64,000 nucleotides of DNA, from NCBI RefSeq assembly GCF_003054195.1, contig NZ_QBKP01000016.1, forward strand, positions 47,714 to 111,713, written 5' to 3'. Source of the DNA: Gemmobacter caeni (lineage in GTDB: Bacteria; Pseudomonadota; Alphaproteobacteria; Rhodobacterales; Rhodobacteraceae). The notes below the pieces were generated by a model that saw only the letters and a program-made list of their open reading frames with translations, was not told where the DNA came from and ran no database searches. Below are positions 32,368 to 42,302 of this stretch, piece by piece. Position 1 is the stretch's first letter. Each line of letters starts with the position of its first letter. A program made the position numbers and the translations under genes.

Positions 32368-34536
32368 ATGCATGAGCTGCGCACCCCTGCGTTGCGGCTG
32401 CTGGCCGCCTGCGTCGGCATCCTGCTTCTGGCGCTTGCCGTGCTGGCTCTGCGCGAAAGCCTGCCAGACTACAGTCTGAGCGTCCAGACCGATGGCAGCC
32501 GCCTTTCTGTACTTGCGCCAGACGGGGCGATTGAGGTCCGCGCGCTGGGGCCGCCCACCGGGCAGGCAGGCGCGCCCGTCCTGCTGACACCGGATCTTCT
32601 GGTCGAAGACCCCGACATGCTGAGCAGCTATGCCGGTTTCCGTGCCCTGCTCGCAGCGCAGGGCGAGATGACTGCCCTGACCACGCAGGCCACCGCTGCC
32701 GGACAGCCGTTGCGCCTGCATCTGGAGAACGGCGACGAGATCGACCTGCCCGTCACGGCTGAAACCCCGCTCCGGCACCTGCCCGCGATGTTCTGGGTCC
32801 AATGGGCGGTCGGGATCATCGTTCTGGCCATCGCGGCCTTCCTGCTGGTCCTGCGCAGCGGCCGCAATGGCCGCCAGCAAAGCGAGGGGCTGGGCGGCTT
32901 CGTGCTGGCCGGGGCCGGGGTGGCGACGGCGGCTTTCACCGCTTCTGTCTATGGTACGCGCGAGTTGTCCATCGACCCGGATCTGCTGTGGCGCCTGAGC
33001 ATCGTGAACCACATCGGCACTTTCGCCTTCGGGGTCGGCATGATCGGGCTGTTCGCGCGCTACCCCCGGCCCGTTCTGGCGTCGCGGTGGGTCCGGGCAG
33101 TGGCGGCGCTGGCCGCTGTCAACGAAATCGCCTATCGGCTGCAACTTCCGCCCTATGACCTGATCAAGCCGCAGGTGCTCATCGGGGTGATGTTCCTGAC
33201 GATCCTCGGGCTGATCCTTGCACAGCTGCGCGCCACGCGGGGCCATCCCGCCGACCGCGCCGCCCTGCGCTGGCTGGGGCTGTCGGTGCTGCTGGGCTCG
33301 GGCGTTTTCGTCCTCATGGTCTCGTTGCCTGCGCTGATCGGGGCGGAAACGATCCTGTCACAGGGGCTGGCCTTCATCCCGCTCTGCGCGATCTATGTCG
33401 GCGCCGCGCTTGCGCTGGCCCGCTATCGCCTGTTCGATCTGGACCGCTGGGCGCTGCGGGTGCTGTTCAGCCTTGCAGTCGTCGCGCTGATGATCGTGGT
33501 CGATACGGTCTTCCTGCTGACGCTGAGCCTGTCCGGCCCGGCCTCGCTGGCCTCGGCCGTGGCGCTGGTGGGGCTGGTGTATTTTCCCATGCGAGATCTG
33601 GTCTTTGACCGCTGGCTTGGCCGCCGCCGCCCTGATCTCGCGGCACTGTACCGCGATACGTTGTCCGTGGCCTTTCAGCATGGCGGGCAGGCCAAGGCAA
33701 ATGCCTGGCGCGGTGTGATGGAACGGCTGTTCGCGCCGCTACGGGTCGAGGCGCTGCCCGCGCCGGTGACCGGCGCCCTGCTGGAGGACGAGGGGCTGGC
33801 GCTGGTCATCCCCGGCCCCGAGGGTACGCCTGCCCTGCGTCTGGGCTATGCGGCCGCCGGACGACGGCTGTTCAACGCCGAGGACCGCGCACTGGCCGAT
33901 GAGCTTGCCACGCTGGCCGAAGCCGCGGGCCGCGACCGCGTGACCTATGAAACCGCCGTCGCCCGCGAACGCCAGCGCATTGCCCGCGACCTGCATGACG
34001 ATGTGGGGTCGCGTCTTCTGTCCAGCCTGCATGCCCGCGACGACGGCCAGCGGCAGGATTTCCTGATCGAAGCGCTGTCAGACCTGCGCCAGATCGCCAC
34101 CGGGCTGGCCGGGCGCGAGGTGACGCTGCCGCTGCTGATCGGCCAGTTGCGCGCTGAAAGCCGCAGCCGGGCCGAGGCGCTGGACCGCCGCCTGATCTGG
34201 CCGCCGGGCAGCGCCGACGAAGCCGAGATCCCATTGCGCTATGACATGCAGCGCAATCTGACCGCCATCCAGCGCGAGGCCCTGAGCAATGCGCTGACGC
34301 ATGGCGCCGGGGATATCCATGTCACCGCCACCTGTGACGGCCAGAGCCTGCACCTGTGCCTTGTCAATGCGCTTTCCTCTGCGGATCGGCGGGCAGAAGG
34401 CCCCCATCGCGGCAATGGCACCGGCAACATGCGCAACCGGGCAGAGGCGCTGAAAGGCCGTCTTGAGGCCGGTCCGACAGAAAATGGCCATTACCGGATG
34501 GAACTTTACCTTCCGATGAACGCTGATATTTCTTGA
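32368..34536 (+). CDS. Membrane-bound sensor histidine kinase (HisKA_3 type)
   Basis: A 722-aa kinase. One N-terminal helix, then a periplasmic segment of about 100 residues with TQATAAGQPLRLHLENGDEI (a possible ligand-sensing strand), then about seven more helices to residue 430 or so, and a cytoplasmic region. The dimerisation box ERQRIARDLHDDVGSRLL has the phosphoacceptor H543. The ATPase N-box is QREALSNALTHG and the G-box is GNGTGNMRNRAEAL. The type matches NarX/DesK-like kinases. The response regulator follows 51 bases on. The start at ATG 32368 removes an implausible N-terminal extension. Confidence 0.88.
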   Translation: MHELRTPALRLLAACVGILLLALAVLALRESLPDYSLSVQTDGSRLSVLAPDGAIEVRALGPPTGQAGAPVLLTPDLLVEDPDMLSSYAGFRALLAAQGEMTALTTQATAAGQPLRLHLENGDEIDLPVTAETPLRHLPAMFWVQWAVGIIVLAIAAFLLVLRSGRNGRQQSEGLGGFVLAGAGVATAAFTASVYGTRELSIDPDLLWRLSIVNHIGTFAFGVGMIGLFARYPRPVLASRWVRAVAALAAVNEIAYRLQLPPYDLIKPQVLIGVMFLTILGLILAQLRATRGHPADRAALRWLGLSVLLGSGVFVLMVSLPALIGAETILSQGLAFIPLCAIYVGAALALARYRLFDLDRWALRVLFSLAVVALMIVVDTVFLLTLSLSGPASLASAVALVGLVYFPMRDLVFDRWLGRRRPDLAALYRDTLSVAFQHGGQAKANAWRGVMERLFAPLRVEALPAPVTGALLEDEGLALVIPGPEGTPALRLGYAAAGRRLFNAEDRALADELATLAEAAGRDRVTYETAVARERQRIARDLHDDVGSRLLSSLHARDDGQRQDFLIEALSDLRQIATGLAGREVTLPLLIGQLRAESRSRAEALDRRLIWPPGSADEAEIPLRYDMQRNLTAIQREALSNALTHGAGDIHVTATCDGQSLHLCLVNALSSADRRAEGPHRGNGTGNMRNRAEALKGRLEAGPTENGHYRMELYLPMNADIS

Positions 34537-34587
34537 ATACCTGAGTTTTCGCCCCACAAAGTCATTTTACGCCGATAGACAGGACCA

Positions 34588-35301
34588 ATGAACCAGAGCC
34601 GCGACGCAGACCTTTCCAGATCGCTCCGCACGGACGGGGGTGTTCTGCATGCGCTGGTGCTGGACGATAATCGTGAAACCCGGAACTGGATCTGCGAAAC
34701 CCTTCAGTCCACGCTGCCGGGTGCCATGATCAGCACCGCCTCCACCTGTGCGGAGGCTGTGACGGCGCTGTTTCACAGCGACACGCGCTTTGACTTCGCG
34801 CTGATCGACCTCGACCTGCCGGACGGCCACGGCATCGACATCATTCGCGCGATCACCCGTGACCTGCCCGAAACGCTGCCGGTGGTCATCACCATCTTCG
34901 AGGATGACGCCTCGCTGTTCGACGCGCTGGCGGCGGGGGCGATGGGCTATATCCTCAAGGGCGTGAAGGCCGCGAGCCTTGCCGACCAGTTCCGCCGGAT
35001 CGCAGCCGGAGAGCCGCCGATCTCGCCCCGCATCGCCCAGCGCATGATCGCCCATTTTCAGGCCCAGGCAAAGGCGCTGCGCCCTGCCGAGGTGCCGGGC
35101 CAGCCCGATGTGGCACTCACCCAGCGAGAGCAGGAGGTGCTTCGCCTTCTGGGCAAGGGCTTCACCGGCACCGATATCGCCGCCACGCTGGGGATCACGC
35201 CCAACACCTGTGCCTCGCATACGAAGTCGATCTACCGCAAGCTCAACATCTCCAGCCGGGCTGAAGCTGCGCTGGCCGCCAGCCGGCGCGGGCTTATCTG
35301 A
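34588..35301 (+). CDS. LuxR-type response regulator
   Basis: A 237-aa two-component regulator. The receiver domain holds the acidic pair in LVLDDNRE, the phosphorylated D74 (ALIDLDLPDG), a T/S in VVITIFED, and the conserved lysine in GYILKGVKA. A LuxR (GerE) helix-turn-helix covers LTQREQEVLRLLGKGFTGTDIAATLGITPNTCASHTKSI, near residues 170-215. It is the natural partner of the kinase just upstream. Targets are not visible, though the divergent RTX gene is the closest candidate. Confidence 0.93.
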   Translation: MNQSRDADLSRSLRTDGGVLHALVLDDNRETRNWICETLQSTLPGAMISTASTCAEAVTALFHSDTRFDFALIDLDLPDGHGIDIIRAITRDLPETLPVVITIFEDDASLFDALAAGAMGYILKGVKAASLADQFRRIAAGEPPISPRIAQRMIAHFQAQAKALRPAEVPGQPDVALTQREQEVLRLLGKGFTGTDIAATLGITPNTCASHTKSIYRKLNISSRAEAALAASRRGLI

Positions 35302-37813
35302 CCGGGGCCGCCTCGGCAGGGCCAAGCCGCGCCGCCGCCTCCATCAGGCCACGGCGGGCGGTGCTTTTCTCCACCGCTTCGCGCAGCGTCTCGTCCCGCG
35401 ACAGAAGATCAAGGAACCGCGCCTCATCCAGCGTCAGCAGCGTGCAATGCGTAATCGCCGTGACCTGCGCCCGGCGCGGCCGGTGGGTCAGGATGCCCAG
35501 TTGCCCGAACATCTCGCCCCGGCCCAGACGTTCCACCTGCCCGGCGAATTCGACCTCGACCGCGCCGGAGGCGATAAAGAACACATGCCGCGCCGGATCG
35601 CCCTTGCGGATCAGCACATCGCCCGGCTGGGCATAGACCGTCGCGACCCGCTTCTGCACCATGCGCAACTGTGCCGCATCCAGCCCCGCCAGCGCCGGCA
35701 TCTGCCGCAACATCGCGCTTTTCTGCACCGCCAGATCCAGCCGGGGCCGCCGGTTCAGCCGCCGCCGCGCCCCGCTGAGCGACTGGCGCAGGGTCATGTG
35801 CAGTTCGCGCCCGATCAGCCCGTCTTCGAGCAGCGTGTCATATTCCCGCTCCTCCAGCCGCAGGGCAAGACGGCGGATGAAGCGTCGCTCCATCTCCTCG
35901 GCATAGCCAGGGTATTGCAGGCGCAGCGCATCCAGCGCCTGTTCCACCTCCTCCTCGCGCTGGGTCAGCAGGCGATGCAGAAGGTCGGCCACACGGCGGC
36001 CATGGATGCGACGGATCTTGCTGTCGATATAGCCGTGCAGATCCTTCAGAAGGATACGCTGGTTTTCAAGGATTTCGAAGCGGTGCGCGGTCAGAAGCGC
36101 CAGAAGCCACGGCACGCGCAGCCGGTTGTTCATCCAGACGCCCAGCCGGTGCAACCGTCCGCGCCCCAGCGCCCGCCGTGCGGCGCGGCGATAGCCGGTG
36201 CGCCCGCCCGCCCGCGTGCCTTCCATCAGCCGGTCGGCGTCGGTCAGCATCTGTTGCGCGCGGCCGGGGCTGATCTCCTGTTCGCGGAACGCCTCCAGCA
36301 CCAGATCGCGCTCGCGTCCGGCAAGGGCCAGCAGGCCCAGCGTGATGCGGTCCTTCTCGCCGATATCGGAACTGGCATCCGCAAGCTCGACCGCCTGATC
36401 GAGACGGGTGGCAAAGCTTTTCGCCTCGGCGCGCGCGATATCGCGGCTCAGGCCATGCTCTTTCACGCTTTCAGACACTTCCTCGCGGACGTTCTGAAGG
36501 GCGACAGCGATGACCTGCCGGGACAGCGCGACATCCAGCGGGGCCAGCTTGGCCAGCCCCAGCTTGCGGATCAACAGCCGCAGCGTGGTGCCCTGCATGA
36601 ACAGGGTGAACAGCGTAAATCCGGTGGCCAGAATGCCAACCTCGCGGCGGATATCGACCGGAACGCGCAGGTTCTCGGTCACTGCCAGTGCCAGCGCCAG
36701 CGTGACCGCTCCGCGCAGCCCGCCCCAGAGGATTGCCACGCGATAGGGCTGATCCACCTTCGGCGACAGGCGCAAGCGTGCAAGCAACGGCAGCAGCACC
36801 CACAGCATCAGCATCCGCGCCACCGTCGCCGCCACCACCACGACCAGCACCAGAAACAGGTCGAACGGCCGCGCATCCGCCATCAGCCGCGGAATGAGCA
36901 GCGAGGCCAGCACGAAAATCAGCGCCCCCGCCCAGTGCGCCAGCAAGTCCCAGACCTCGCGCAGGTTGGTCCAGGCACCGGGCGACAGCCGTCCAGGCCC
37001 GGCCCAGTTCAGCGTCATGCCCGCAAACACAACCGCCACCACGCCCGAGGCACCCAGCAACTGATCGGCAATCAGATAGGTCGCATAGGGCACCGCGACC
37101 GACAGTGACAGTTGCGCCAGCGGCCATGCGGCCAGCATCACCATGGCGAACAGCGCCACCTGCGCCACGATCCAGCCGGTGAGCATCCCGCTGGCCACCT
37201 GCACCGGCAGGCCGATGAAGGCGTCATGCAGCGTCGGGTTCGGCACCCCTGCCATCACGAAGGTCAGGAAGAAGCCAAAGAGCGCGATGGCCGCCGCGTC
37301 GTTCAGAAGGCTTTCGCCCTCGACGATCCGCGCCAGCCGCTGCGGCGCGGCCAGTCCCCGGAAGATGCTGACCACCGCCGAAGGATCGGTGGTGGACACG
37401 ATGGCACCCACCAGAAAACAGGCCAGCACCGACATCTGGCTGAACGGCACCAGCGCGCCGCCGACAAAGGCCGTTGCCGCCAGAACCGCCAGTACCGCCA
37501 TCACAAGGATCGGCACCCAGTCATCCAGCATCCGCCGCAGATCGAGCCCCAGCGCCACCTGAAACACCAGTGTGGGCAGCAGCGCGTAAAGGAAGACACT
37601 GGACCGGATGGGCAGTGCCAGCAGCGCCGAAACCTCCTCAGGCAGGCGTGTGCCCATCGTCGCGGTCAGGGTCGCGGCCCCGGCCCCCAGAAGCGCACCG
37701 ATGGCCGCAAGGGCCACCGTATAGGGCAGGCGCAATCTTTCGGCCACAGGTTCGGCCAGGGCGATCACAACGAACAGAAGCGCCACGGCGGCGATGATGA
37801 GGATGATATTCAT
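35294..37813 (-). CDS. CPA1 sodium/proton antiporter with C-terminal cyclic-nucleotide-binding-like domain
   Basis: An 839-aa protein. About 12 helices (residues 1-410) include the antiporter core motifs VSTTDPSAVVSIFRG and ARIVEGESLLNDAAAIALF, the latter with the ion-binding ND pair. A long cytoplasmic helical stretch follows. Residues about 700-815 form a cNMP-binding beta-barrel (AQPGDVLIRKGDPARHVFFIASGAVEVEF and LGRGEMFGQLGILTHRPRRAQVTAITHCTLLTL). The GEMFGQLG / RPRRAQV segments sit where phosphate-binding cassette residues lie, with the usual GE and R present. The likely role is pH or sodium homeostasis. Its C-terminus overlaps the convergent response-regulator gene by 8 bases. Confidence 0.92.
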   Translation of the reverse strand: MNIILIIAAVALLFVVIALAEPVAERLRLPYTVALAAIGALLGAGAATLTATMGTRLPEEVSALLALPIRSSVFLYALLPTLVFQVALGLDLRRMLDDWVPILVMAVLAVLAATAFVGGALVPFSQMSVLACFLVGAIVSTTDPSAVVSIFRGLAAPQRLARIVEGESLLNDAAAIALFGFFLTFVMAGVPNPTLHDAFIGLPVQVASGMLTGWIVAQVALFAMVMLAAWPLAQLSLSVAVPYATYLIADQLLGASGVVAVVFAGMTLNWAGPGRLSPGAWTNLREVWDLLAHWAGALIFVLASLLIPRLMADARPFDLFLVLVVVVAATVARMLMLWVLLPLLARLRLSPKVDQPYRVAILWGGLRGAVTLALALAVTENLRVPVDIRREVGILATGFTLFTLFMQGTTLRLLIRKLGLAKLAPLDVALSRQVIAVALQNVREEVSESVKEHGLSRDIARAEAKSFATRLDQAVELADASSDIGEKDRITLGLLALAGRERDLVLEAFREQEISPGRAQQMLTDADRLMEGTRAGGRTGYRRAARRALGRGRLHRLGVWMNNRLRVPWLLALLTAHRFEILENQRILLKDLHGYIDSKIRRIHGRRVADLLHRLLTQREEEVEQALDALRLQYPGYAEEMERRFIRRLALRLEEREYDTLLEDGLIGRELHMTLRQSLSGARRRLNRRPRLDLAVQKSAMLRQMPALAGLDAAQLRMVQKRVATVYAQPGDVLIRKGDPARHVFFIASGAVEVEFAGQVERLGRGEMFGQLGILTHRPRRAQVTAITHCTLLTLDEARFLDLLSRDETLREAVEKSTARRGLMEAAARLGPAEAAPVR

Positions 37814-37924
37814 GAAACCAGAATAAGCTCATGGCCGGAAAGGCAAAAGACCGATCACGCAAAGGTTGGCTCACCAAAGGTTACAAATGTTGCCTTATCC
37901 TGCAAATGATGTATTTTTGCGCAT

Positions 37925-38914
37925 ATGAGCGACCGCAGCCCCTATTCCGCGCGCCTGCCGGCGGATGAAAACCGCGACCACCTGATGATTCAGGCGGCGA
38001 AGCTGTATTATGACCTCGACCGCACGCAGGCTCAGGTGGCGGATGAGCTGGGCCTGACCCGCTGGCAGGTTGGCCGTCTGCTGGCCGAGGCGAAGGCGGA
38101 GGGCGTGGTCCGGGTGGAAATCGTGCCGCGCGCCCGCCGCGCGACGGGGCTGGAGACCGCGTTGCAGGCCCGGTGGGGTCTGCGCGAGGCGCTGGTGGTT
38201 CCCATGGGCGGCGTGACCGACCCCGACATGCTGAACGAAGGCATCGCCCAGGCCGCCGCGCGCTGGCTGGTGGCACTGACACCGAAACCGGCGCTGATGG
38301 GCGTCAGCTGGGGCCGCACCATGGCGGCGCTGGCGCGCGCCCTGCCGCAGGGCTGGGCGCCGGGTCTGGAGGTCGTGCTGCTGAACGGGGCAGCCGCGCT
38401 GACGGTGACCGACCCGCGCAGTTCCGCCGTGGCCGAGGCAGTGGCGCAGGCGGCGGGGGGCAGCGCCACACTGCTGCCCGTGCCCGCGATCCTTGGCCAG
38501 CCCTCGACCTGCCGCGCGCTGGAGGCCGATCCGGTGATCGCCCGCGCCATGGCACGCGCCGGGGACGCATCGTTGGTGGCCTTTTCGATGGGCGGCGTCT
38601 CGCATCGGTCTGCCCTTTGCGCGCAGGGCTACCTCAGCCCCGCTGAAATCGACACGCTGCGCGCCCACGGCGCGGTGGGCGACATCCTTGGCCGTTTCGT
38701 CGATGCGGCAGGGCAGCCGGTCGATGCGGCGCTGGATGCCCGCACGCTGGGCCTGCCACTGCACCGCCTGCCCCATGCCGAACATCGTCTTGCCCTTGTG
38801 GCGGGGGCGGAAAAACACGCCATCGCCCGCGCCGCCTTGCAGGCCGGATATGTCTCGGTCCTCGTGACTGACGACGTCACCGCCCATTTCCTGCTGGAGA
38901 CCCCGAATGAGTGA
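37925..38914 (+). CDS. SorC/DeoR-like sugar-binding transcriptional regulator
   Basis: A 329-aa regulator. An N-terminal helix-turn-helix (AQVADELGLTRWQVGRLLAEAKAEG, about residues 35-60) is followed by a SorC-type sugar-binding domain related to sugar isomerases (LMGVSWGRTMAALARAL, ADLLA-like phosphate loops, and VAFSMGGVSHRSA). It overlaps deoC by 8 bases, so it very likely controls deoxyribose or deoxynucleoside catabolism and binds a phosphorylated deoxyribose-like inducer. Direct repeats in the upstream gap could be its operator. Confidence 0.9.
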   Translation: MSDRSPYSARLPADENRDHLMIQAAKLYYDLDRTQAQVADELGLTRWQVGRLLAEAKAEGVVRVEIVPRARRATGLETALQARWGLREALVVPMGGVTDPDMLNEGIAQAAARWLVALTPKPALMGVSWGRTMAALARALPQGWAPGLEVVLLNGAAALTVTDPRSSAVAEAVAQAAGGSATLLPVPAILGQPSTCRALEADPVIARAMARAGDASLVAFSMGGVSHRSALCAQGYLSPAEIDTLRAHGAVGDILGRFVDAAGQPVDAALDARTLGLPLHRLPHAEHRLALVAGAEKHAIARAALQAGYVSVLVTDDVTAHFLLETPNE

Positions 38915-39866
38915 AAACGGCACGTTCCCCCGGATGACCGGCACGGAATTCACCCCGGAATGGTTCGAAAATGTCAGCGTCAACCGATCCGCCGCCGAAC
39001 GCCGCGCCGCCAGCCTGCCTGGCCGCCGGACCGTGAAGAAGGATCATCAGGCGGCATGGCTTGCCCGCGCCATCACCTGCATCGACCTGACGACACTGGC
39101 AGGCGATGACACCGCCGGACGCGTGCAGCGGCTTTGCGCCAAGGCGCGGCAGCCGCTGCGCCCCGATCTGCTGGCGGCGCTGGGTCTTGAGATGCTGACC
39201 GTCGGCGCGGTCTGCGTCTATCCCACCATGGTGCCCCATGCGGTGAAAGCGCTCGATGGCTCGGGCATCCCCGTCGCCTCGGTCGCCACCGGCTTTCCCG
39301 CCGGGCTGACGCCGCTGCCGCTGCGACTGGCGGAAATCCGTTATGCCGTCGATCAGGGCGCGGCGGAGATTGACATCGTGATCACCCGCGAACAGGCGCT
39401 GACCGGCAACTGGGCGGCGCTTTACGATGAAATCCGCCAGATGCGCGAGGCTTGCGGCGACGCGCATATGAAGGCGATCCTGGCCACAGGCGATCTGAAA
39501 ACCCTGACCAATGTCTACAAGGCCAGCATGGTCGCGATGCAGGCGGGCGCCGATTTCATCAAGACCTCGACCGGCAAGGAAGAGGTGAACGCCACCCTGC
39601 CCGTCTCGCTGACCATGGTGCGGGCGCTGCGCGACTTTGGCGACCGCACGGGCCAGCGTGTCGGCTTCAAACCCGCAGGCGGGCTGAAAACCGCCAAGGA
39701 TGCGATGAACTGGCTGATCCTGATGAAAGAGGAAATGGGCAGCCGCTGGTGCATGCCCGATCTGTTCCGCATCGGCGCCTCGTCCATGCTGGGCGATATC
39801 GAACGCCAGTTGGAACATCATGTGACGGGCCGCTACTCGGCCGCCAACAGGCATGCGTTGGCCTGA
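38907..39866 (+). CDS. deoC: Deoxyribose-phosphate aldolase
   Basis: A 319-aa class I aldolase that splits 2-deoxyribose 5-phosphate into glyceraldehyde 3-phosphate and acetaldehyde. The Schiff-base lysine is in ADFIKTSTGKEEV, the second active-site lysine in VGFKPAGGLKTAKDA, and VAMTE-like and EIDIVITREQAL segments form the barrel. The protein is longer than the E. coli type, like the eukaryote-like class. The start is inside the SorC regulator stop region and the stop lies just before the ALDH gene, so the three are one operon. Confidence 0.95.
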   Translation: MSENGTFPRMTGTEFTPEWFENVSVNRSAAERRAASLPGRRTVKKDHQAAWLARAITCIDLTTLAGDDTAGRVQRLCAKARQPLRPDLLAALGLEMLTVGAVCVYPTMVPHAVKALDGSGIPVASVATGFPAGLTPLPLRLAEIRYAVDQGAAEIDIVITREQALTGNWAALYDEIRQMREACGDAHMKAILATGDLKTLTNVYKASMVAMQAGADFIKTSTGKEEVNATLPVSLTMVRALRDFGDRTGQRVGFKPAGGLKTAKDAMNWLILMKEEMGSRWCMPDLFRIGASSMLGDIERQLEHHVTGRYSAANRHALA

Positions 39867-39876
39867 GGAGAAGACC

Positions 39877-42246
39877 ATGACCATCAAGGATCTCATGCAG
39901 ACCATGGATTACGGCCCCGCCCCCGAATCCGCGACCGAGGCGCTGGCCTGGATCGCCGACCGCCCTGTCATTGGCCATTTCATCAACGGCCGTTTCACTG
40001 CGCCCGAAGGCGAGATGGCCGAGGTGGTGAACCCCGCGACCGATGCGGTGCTGACCCGCGTGGGGCTTGGCACGGTCGCCGAGGTGGATGCGGCGGTGCA
40101 GGCCGCCCGCGCGGCCTTTCCGAAATGGGCGGCGCTGCCGGGTCATGACCGGGCGCGCTATCTTTACGCCCTCGCCCGCCATGTGCAGAAGCGCGAGCGC
40201 TTCCTCTCGGTGCTGGAGACGCTGGACAACGGGAAGACGATCCGCGAAAGCCGCGACATCGACGTGCCACTGGTCGCGCGGCATTTCTATCACCACGCGG
40301 GCTGGGCCGAGCTGATGGCGGATGAATTTCCGGGCCATTCGGCATTGGGGGTCTGCGGCCAGATCATCCCCTGGAACTTCCCGCTTCTGATGCTGGCGTG
40401 GAAGGTGGCCCCCGCTTTGGCGGCGGGCAATACCGTCGTGCTGAAACCCGCCGATCTGACGCCGCTGACCGCCTATGCCTTCGCCGAAATCTGCGCCGAG
40501 ATCGGCCTGCCGCCCGGCGTTCTGAACATCGTGAACGGCGACGGGGCTACCGGCGCCCTGATTGCGGGGCATGAGGGCGTGGCCAAGGTGGCCTTCACCG
40601 GCTCGACCGAGGTGGGCCGGGTAATCCGGCGCCAGATCGCCGGTTCGGGCAAGAAACTGTCGCTGGAACTGGGCGGAAAATCGCCCTTCATCGTGTTCGA
40701 GGATGCCGATCTGGACGCCGCCGTCGAAGGCGTGGTCGATGCGATCTGGTTCAATCAGGGCGAGGTCTGCTGTGCCGGTTCCCGCATTCTGGTTCAGGAA
40801 GGCGTGGCGCCACGCTTCTTCGACAGGCTGCGAAAGCGGATGGAGACGCTGCGCATCGGCGATCCGCTGGACAAGACCATGGATGTCGGCGCCGTGGTGT
40901 CGCGCAAGCAGTTGGCACGCATCCATGGTCTGCTGGCGCAGGCGGAGGCAGAGGGCGCGACCCTGCATCGCGCGCCGGTGCAGATGCCCGCGCAGGGCGC
41001 CTTCTGCGCGCCGGGCTTCCTGACCGGCACCGCACCCGCCCACACCGTCAGCCAGACCGAAATCTTCGGCCCAGTCGCCACCACCCTGACCTTCCGCACC
41101 CCGGACGAGGCCATTACGCTGGCGAACGATACGCGCTATGGCCTCGCCGCCTCGGTCTGGTCACAGAACATCGACCGGGCGATCGAGGTCGCAGCCAAGG
41201 TCAAGGCGGGGGTGGTCTGGATCAATGCCACCAATATCTTCGACGCGGGCGCCCCCTTCGGCGGCTACCGCGAAAGCGGTTACGGGCGCGAGGGCGGCCG
41301 CGCAGGGATGCGCGAATACCTCGCCGCCCCCGCGCGGCCGGGCAAGCCGCGCCCAGATCCGGCGCCGCTGTCCGGCGTGGCCCCCCACGCGGGCAAGGCT
41401 GACCGCGCGGGCATCGACGTCACGGCGAAGCTTTATATCGGCGGCAAGCAGACACGGGCGGATGGCGGACAAAGCTATACCGCCACCGGCAAGGGCGGCG
41501 TGGCGCTGGGTCAGGCGGCGCTGGCCAACCGCAAGGATGTGCGCAACGCGGTGGAGGCTGCGGGCAAGGCCAGCGGCTGGGGCGGCGTGACTGCCCATAA
41601 CCGTGCACAGGTGCTGTATTTCCTGGCCGAGAACCTGTCGCAGCGGGCCGAGGAATTCACCGCCGCGCTGGCCGCTTGTGGCACCCCGAAACCGGCCGAG
41701 GAGGTTGCCGCGACGCTGCGCCGCGCCTTCTGGTATGCGGCGCAGGCTGACAAGTTCGACGGCGCAGTGACGGCCACCAAATCAAACCATGTCACCCTGA
41801 CAGTGAACGAACCCTTCGGCACCATGGGCCTGATCGCCCCCGACGAGGCGCCACTTCTGGGCCTGATGTCGCTGATCCTGCCCGCCATCGCCATGGGCAA
41901 CCGCGTGGTGGCCGTCGCCTCGCAAAGCCACCCGCTGATTGCGACGCGGCTTTATCAGGTGCTGGAAACCTCGGACATTCCGGGTGGCGTGGTGAACCTG
42001 TTGACCGGCGCCCGCGACGAACTGGCGAAAACGCTGGCCGAACATGACGATGTGGCGGCGCTGTGGTATTGCGGCTCGGCCAGTGGCGTGGCGATGGTGG
42101 AAACCGCGAGCGCCGGGAACCTGAAGCCGGTCTGGACAGATCAGGGCCTGACCCGCGACTGGCTCGATCCGGCGCAGGGACAGGGGCGCGAGTTCCTGCA
42201 CCGCGCCGTACAGGTGAAAACCATCTGGCTGCCCTACGGCGCCTGA
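39877..42246 (+). CDS. Aldehyde dehydrogenase with degenerate second domain (DeoC-linked)
   Basis: A 789-aa fusion-like protein. The first 490 or so residues form a complete aldehyde dehydrogenase: IIPWNFPLLMLAWKVAPALAAGNTVVLKPA, FTGSTEVGRVI, the general-base glutamate in SLELGGKSPFIVF, and catalytic C298 in GEVCCAGSR. The remaining 290 or so residues repeat the fold start (AKLYIGGKQTRADGG) and parts of the cofactor domain, but no ELGGK or GQxC motif is found; the second half is therefore inactive in form. With DeoC upstream, it probably oxidises the acetaldehyde released from deoxyribose 5-phosphate. Stop-start spacing with deoC is 10 bases. Double ALDHs of this kind occur with deoC elsewhere. 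Confidence 0.88.
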   Translation: MTIKDLMQTMDYGPAPESATEALAWIADRPVIGHFINGRFTAPEGEMAEVVNPATDAVLTRVGLGTVAEVDAAVQAARAAFPKWAALPGHDRARYLYALARHVQKRERFLSVLETLDNGKTIRESRDIDVPLVARHFYHHAGWAELMADEFPGHSALGVCGQIIPWNFPLLMLAWKVAPALAAGNTVVLKPADLTPLTAYAFAEICAEIGLPPGVLNIVNGDGATGALIAGHEGVAKVAFTGSTEVGRVIRRQIAGSGKKLSLELGGKSPFIVFEDADLDAAVEGVVDAIWFNQGEVCCAGSRILVQEGVAPRFFDRLRKRMETLRIGDPLDKTMDVGAVVSRKQLARIHGLLAQAEAEGATLHRAPVQMPAQGAFCAPGFLTGTAPAHTVSQTEIFGPVATTLTFRTPDEAITLANDTRYGLAASVWSQNIDRAIEVAAKVKAGVVWINATNIFDAGAPFGGYRESGYGREGGRAGMREYLAAPARPGKPRPDPAPLSGVAPHAGKADRAGIDVTAKLYIGGKQTRADGGQSYTATGKGGVALGQAALANRKDVRNAVEAAGKASGWGGVTAHNRAQVLYFLAENLSQRAEEFTAALAACGTPKPAEEVAATLRRAFWYAAQADKFDGAVTATKSNHVTLTVNEPFGTMGLIAPDEAPLLGLMSLILPAIAMGNRVVAVASQSHPLIATRLYQVLETSDIPGGVVNLLTGARDELAKTLAEHDDVAALWYCGSASGVAMVETASAGNLKPVWTDQGLTRDWLDPAQGQGREFLHRAVQVKTIWLPYGA

Positions 42247-42302
42247 TTGGCCATCGGCTTCATCGCATGTATACAGGGCTTTCATAAGCCAGGGGACATG
42301 CG

